Shown: positions 61,456 to 64,000 of the stretch, one piece after another
Layout of the letters: each line of letters starts with the position of its first letter
Numbering within the stretch: position 1 is the stretch's first letter
Source of the DNA: Luteibacter sp. UNCMF331Sha3.1
GTDB taxonomy: Bacteria; Pseudomonadota; Gammaproteobacteria; Xanthomonadales; Rhodanobacteraceae
NCBI RefSeq assembly: GCF_900109915.1
Contig: NZ_FOBU01000002.1
Location: 1,443,170 to 1,507,169 of the forward strand
Length of the DNA stretch: 64,000 nt
Direction of reading: 5' to 3'
Made by a program: the position numbers and the translations under genes
The notes under the pieces: model-generated
Seen by the model: the letters and a program-made list of their open reading frames with translations, nothing else
What the model was told of the DNA's origin: nothing
Databases searched by the model: none

Positions 61456-62097
61456 GTGGGAGACGCGGAAAGCAACGACGGATCGATTCGCGTACTGATC
61501 GCCGACGACCATCCGGTCATGCGGCACGGTCTGCGTGCCGCTGTGGCCACCCAGCCGGACATGCTCCTCGTCGGCGAGGCCGAGAACGGTCGCGAGGCGA
61601 TCGCGAAGTTCCGGGAACTGCGCCCGACGGTGGCGCTGATGGACCTTCAGATGCCCGACGTCGACGGCCTCGAAGCGATCGGAGCGATTCGTACCGAGTT
61701 CCGGGACGCCAACATCGTCGTCCTCACCAGCTATCCCGGCGATGCGAGGATCATGCGTGCCCTGATGCTGGGCGCGACGTCGTACCTGCTGAAATCGTCG
61801 TCACTCGACGACATGATCCGGGCCATACGCGCCTCCATCGCGGGCCGCCATGTCATGGACCCCGATGTGACACACGATCTCGCGGCCCACGCCGGCACCG
61901 AACTGCTGACGCCCAGGGAGATCGCGGTGCTGCAACTCGTGGCGCTGGGCTACGGCAACAAGGCGATCGCGGGCGAGCTGTTCGTGTCGGAGGAGACCGT
62001 GAAATCCCGGATGCGCGCCATCCTTGGAAAGCTCGATGCGAGGGACCGGACGCACGCGGTGATCGTCGCCATCCAGCGCGGCTTCCTCTCGCTCTGA
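61456..62097 (+). CDS. NarL/FixJ-family response regulator
   Basis: A 213-residue protein from GTG 61456 (GGAGAG upstream): receiver (VLIADDHPVM, phosphoacceptor D63 in LMDLQMPD, KSSS) and a LuxR-type HTH (LTPREIAVLQLVALGYGNKA, SEETVKSRMRAILGKL). It stands apart from any kinase gene. The nearest HisKA_3 kinase in the window is the propeller sensor at 53372, a plausible partner by type. Confidence 0.95.
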   Translation: MGDAESNDGSIRVLIADDHPVMRHGLRAAVATQPDMLLVGEAENGREAIAKFRELRPTVALMDLQMPDVDGLEAIGAIRTEFRDANIVVLTSYPGDARIMRALMLGATSYLLKSSSLDDMIRAIRASIAGRHVMDPDVTHDLAAHAGTELLTPREIAVLQLVALGYGNKAIAGELFVSEETVKSRMRAILGKLDARDRTHAVIVAIQRGFLSL

Positions 62098-62157
62098 TTT
62101 CCGGCCGCTCGTCGCGGCGTACGCGTAGTATGTGCGCTCTCCCGCCGTGAGCACGCC

Positions 62158-63699
62158 ATGCGCCACCTCGTCGTCATTCTGGGCGATCAGCTCAATCTCG
62201 ATTCCCACGCGTTCGATGACTTCGATCCCGCGCTCGATCGCGTGTGGATGGCCGAGCGTGCCGGGGAATCGACGCATGTGTGGTCGACGAAGCCACGCAT
62301 CGCGATCTTCCTCGCCGCCATGCGCCACTTCGCGCGTGCGCTCGGCGACGCAGGTTATCCGCTCGATTACACCACGCTCGACGCACCGGGACCGGACGAT
62401 CTGCTCATGCACCTGGCCGACACGCTGGTCCGGCTGCGTCCGCGGCGCCTCGTGATCGTGCGGCCCGGCGAACATCGCCTCCGCGAAGGCATCAAGGCGG
62501 CGGCGAAGGCCCACGGTGTCGACTACGTCGAACGTCCGGACCGGCATTTCCTCTGTTCGGTCGACGACTTTTCACGCTGGGCGAAGGGCAAGACCCAGCT
62601 TCGCATGGAGCACTTCTACCGCTGGATGCGCCAACGGCACGACATCCTGCTGGATGGCGGCAAGCCGGTCGGCGGCCGCTGGAACTTCGACGCGGAAAAT
62701 CGCGGTAGCTTCGGCCGCGAGGGTCCAGGCTGGGTGCCCGCGCCGGTGGCGTTTCCACCCGATGCCGTCACGAGGGCCACGCTGGCCGCCGTCGACGCCT
62801 CCTTCGCCGATCACCCGGGCGATCTCGCCACGTTCGACTGGCCGGTGACCCGCGACGATGCCCTTCGCGCGCTCGGCGATTTCCTCGATCATCGCCTGGC
62901 GGCGTTCGGTCACTGGCAGGATGCGATGTGGACCGGGGAGCCATGGCTTTATCACGCGCGACTGTCGAGCAGCCTCAATCTGCGGCTCCTGACGCCGAAG
63001 GAGGTCATCGACGCGGTGCTCGATCGCTACGACAAAGGCCAGGTCGACATCGCGTCCGCGGAGGGGTTCATCCGGCAGATACTCGGATGGCGCGAGTTCG
63101 TGCGCGGCGTGTACTGGCTGGGCCCCGAGCGCCTGCTCCGCTCCAACGCCCTCGACGCGAGCGAGCCCCTGCCCGCTTTCTACTGGACCGGGGAGACCGA
63201 CATGAACTGCCTGCGCCAGGCGATCACGCAGACGCTGACGACGGGCTACGCGCATCACATCCAGCGACTGATGGTGACCGGTAATTTCGCGATGCTGCTG
63301 GGTGTCGAGCCTCGGCTCGTGCACGAGTGGTACCTCGCGGTCTACGTCGACGCCGTGGAATGGGTGGAGGCGCCGAACACGCTGGCGATGAGTCAGTTCG
63401 CCGATGGCGGACGCATGGTGTCCAAGCCATACGCCTCGTCGGGGCGCTACATCGAGCGCATGAGCGACTACTGCACCGGCTGCCGGTTCGACCCCGGCGA
63501 TGCCACCGGCGACAAGGCCTGCCCGTTCACCACGTTGTACTGGGATTTCCTGGACCGGCATCGCGCCCGGTTCTGGAACCATCCCCGCGCGGCGATGCAG
63601 TGGCGGTCGCTCGACCGCCTGCCGCCGGGCAAGATCGAACTTGTCCGTGAGCGAGCGACCCAGCTACGCGCGATGTGGCGCAAGCCTCCGGCCCAGTGA
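62158..63699 (+). CDS. Fe-S bacterial cryptochrome/photolyase, (6-4)-type
   Basis: A 513-residue FeS-BCP-family photolyase. An N-terminal Rossmann antenna-binding domain (LVVILGDQLN) is followed by the FAD-binding helical domain (VRGVYWLGPERL, QRLMVTGNFAMLLG, EWYLAVYVDAVEWVEAPNTL). The four [4Fe-4S] cysteines are C351, C439, C442 and C455 (YCTGCRF, ACPF), each one residue offset from C350/C438/C441/C454 of Agrobacterium PhrB, a proven (6-4) photolyase. It repairs UV (6-4) photoproducts using blue/near-UV light. Confidence 0.95.
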   Translation: MRHLVVILGDQLNLDSHAFDDFDPALDRVWMAERAGESTHVWSTKPRIAIFLAAMRHFARALGDAGYPLDYTTLDAPGPDDLLMHLADTLVRLRPRRLVIVRPGEHRLREGIKAAAKAHGVDYVERPDRHFLCSVDDFSRWAKGKTQLRMEHFYRWMRQRHDILLDGGKPVGGRWNFDAENRGSFGREGPGWVPAPVAFPPDAVTRATLAAVDASFADHPGDLATFDWPVTRDDALRALGDFLDHRLAAFGHWQDAMWTGEPWLYHARLSSSLNLRLLTPKEVIDAVLDRYDKGQVDIASAEGFIRQILGWREFVRGVYWLGPERLLRSNALDASEPLPAFYWTGETDMNCLRQAITQTLTTGYAHHIQRLMVTGNFAMLLGVEPRLVHEWYLAVYVDAVEWVEAPNTLAMSQFADGGRMVSKPYASSGRYIERMSDYCTGCRFDPGDATGDKACPFTTLYWDFLDRHRARFWNHPRAAMQWRSLDRLPPGKIELVRERATQLRAMWRKPPAQ

Positions 63700-63966
63700 C
63701 GACGGGTCGTCGCGTCGCGTCGCCGCCACCCGACAAACGCAAGGACGATCGCGAGATTGGCAAGTCGGGCGGCACGCATGGCATTCCCTGTCATATGACC
63801 GCGGGCTGGCCGCCTGGAGCCGGGAGCATAGCGGGAAATCCGCGTGTTTCGCGTGTCGCCAAGGTGTCCGCACCGCGACACGCGCCGCCAAATCCGGCGC
63901 GCTTTCGACAAGCTCCCCACGGTCGGCGTTGCGGATCGTATGGCTCACCCGCGAGAGGATCCCAGG

Positions 63967-64000
63967 ATGCAAGACACCATCAGCGTGAAGACGGAGGACG
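63967..64000 (+). CDS. Partial CDS, 5' end only
   Basis: ATG 63967 follows AGGATCCCAGG and opens a frame (MQDTISVKTED) that runs off the window. Eleven residues are too few to name a family. The 267 bases before it (63700-63966) hold no gene I can support. Confidence 0.4.
   Translation, partial: MQDTISVKTED

Noticed and set aside
1-64000. CRISPR arrays, rRNA, complete insertion sequences
   Set aside because: I looked for regular short repeats, rRNA-like conserved blocks and transposase ORFs with terminal repeats, and found none.

Overview
The window is GC-rich DNA (roughly two-thirds G+C outside one island) from a gammaproteobacterium. Gene content and protein flavour suggest Xanthomonadales, most likely Rhodanobacteraceae (Luteibacter/Dyella-like). 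That placement is an inference from family resemblance, not from a marker gene. I see no rRNA, tRNA, CRISPR array or intact insertion sequence.

Layout. 0-5.1 kb: a PAP2-type phosphatase, a secreted serine hydrolase behind a very clear promoter and BlaI/CopY-type operator, a LOV-domain (blue-light) hybrid histidine kinase, and an EAL-domain c-di-GMP phosphodiesterase. 5.1-8.1 kb: a low-GC scar with gene fragments, namely a possible sigma-factor/SnoaL tail, an orphan polymorphic-toxin tip with a coupled immunity-like gene, a frameshifted 3' half of an Lhr-like helicase, and small unknown genes. 8.1-13.3 kb: ordinary metabolism, including two SDR/TetR divergent pairs with visible operators. 13.3-16.3 kb: an arsenic locus split into two divergent arms (arsH-arsC and arsB-arsR).

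16.3-40.6 kb is the most striking region. Twelve universal stress protein (USP) genes are interspersed with a CBS-pair protein, a DUF2238 membrane protein, a P-type ATPase, an alcohol dehydrogenase, a beta-CASP metallo-hydrolase, a PAS/GAF hybrid kinase with an OmpR-type regulator, a MgtC/DUF4010 membrane protein, an OmpA-like lipoprotein, an SDR and a BON protein. The island ends with a Crp/Fnr-family regulator. Nine copies of TTGA-N6-TCAA (FNR-like half-sites) lie in front of the transcription units, nearly all centred 55-80 bases from the start codons. The regulator has the FNR-type E..SR recognition helix but no N-terminal Fe-S cysteine cluster. I read the island as a single low-oxygen/energy-stress regulon. 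In composition it resembles the low-oxygen-activated (lxa) locus of Burkholderia cenocepacia and the DosR regulon of mycobacteria.

40.6-51 kb: small unknown genes and DUF3606 genes flank a 2838-residue NdvB-type cyclic beta-1,2-glucan synthase. 51-64 kb: a pirin, an aldehyde dehydrogenase, a beta-propeller histidine kinase, a five-gene apparent detoxification operon (GlcG/HbpS, alcohol dehydrogenase, DJ-1/PfpI, antibiotic-biosynthesis-type monooxygenase, MFS pump), a minimal winged-helix regulator, a NarL-type response regulator and an Fe-S (6-4)-type photolyase. The window closes 34 bases into another gene.
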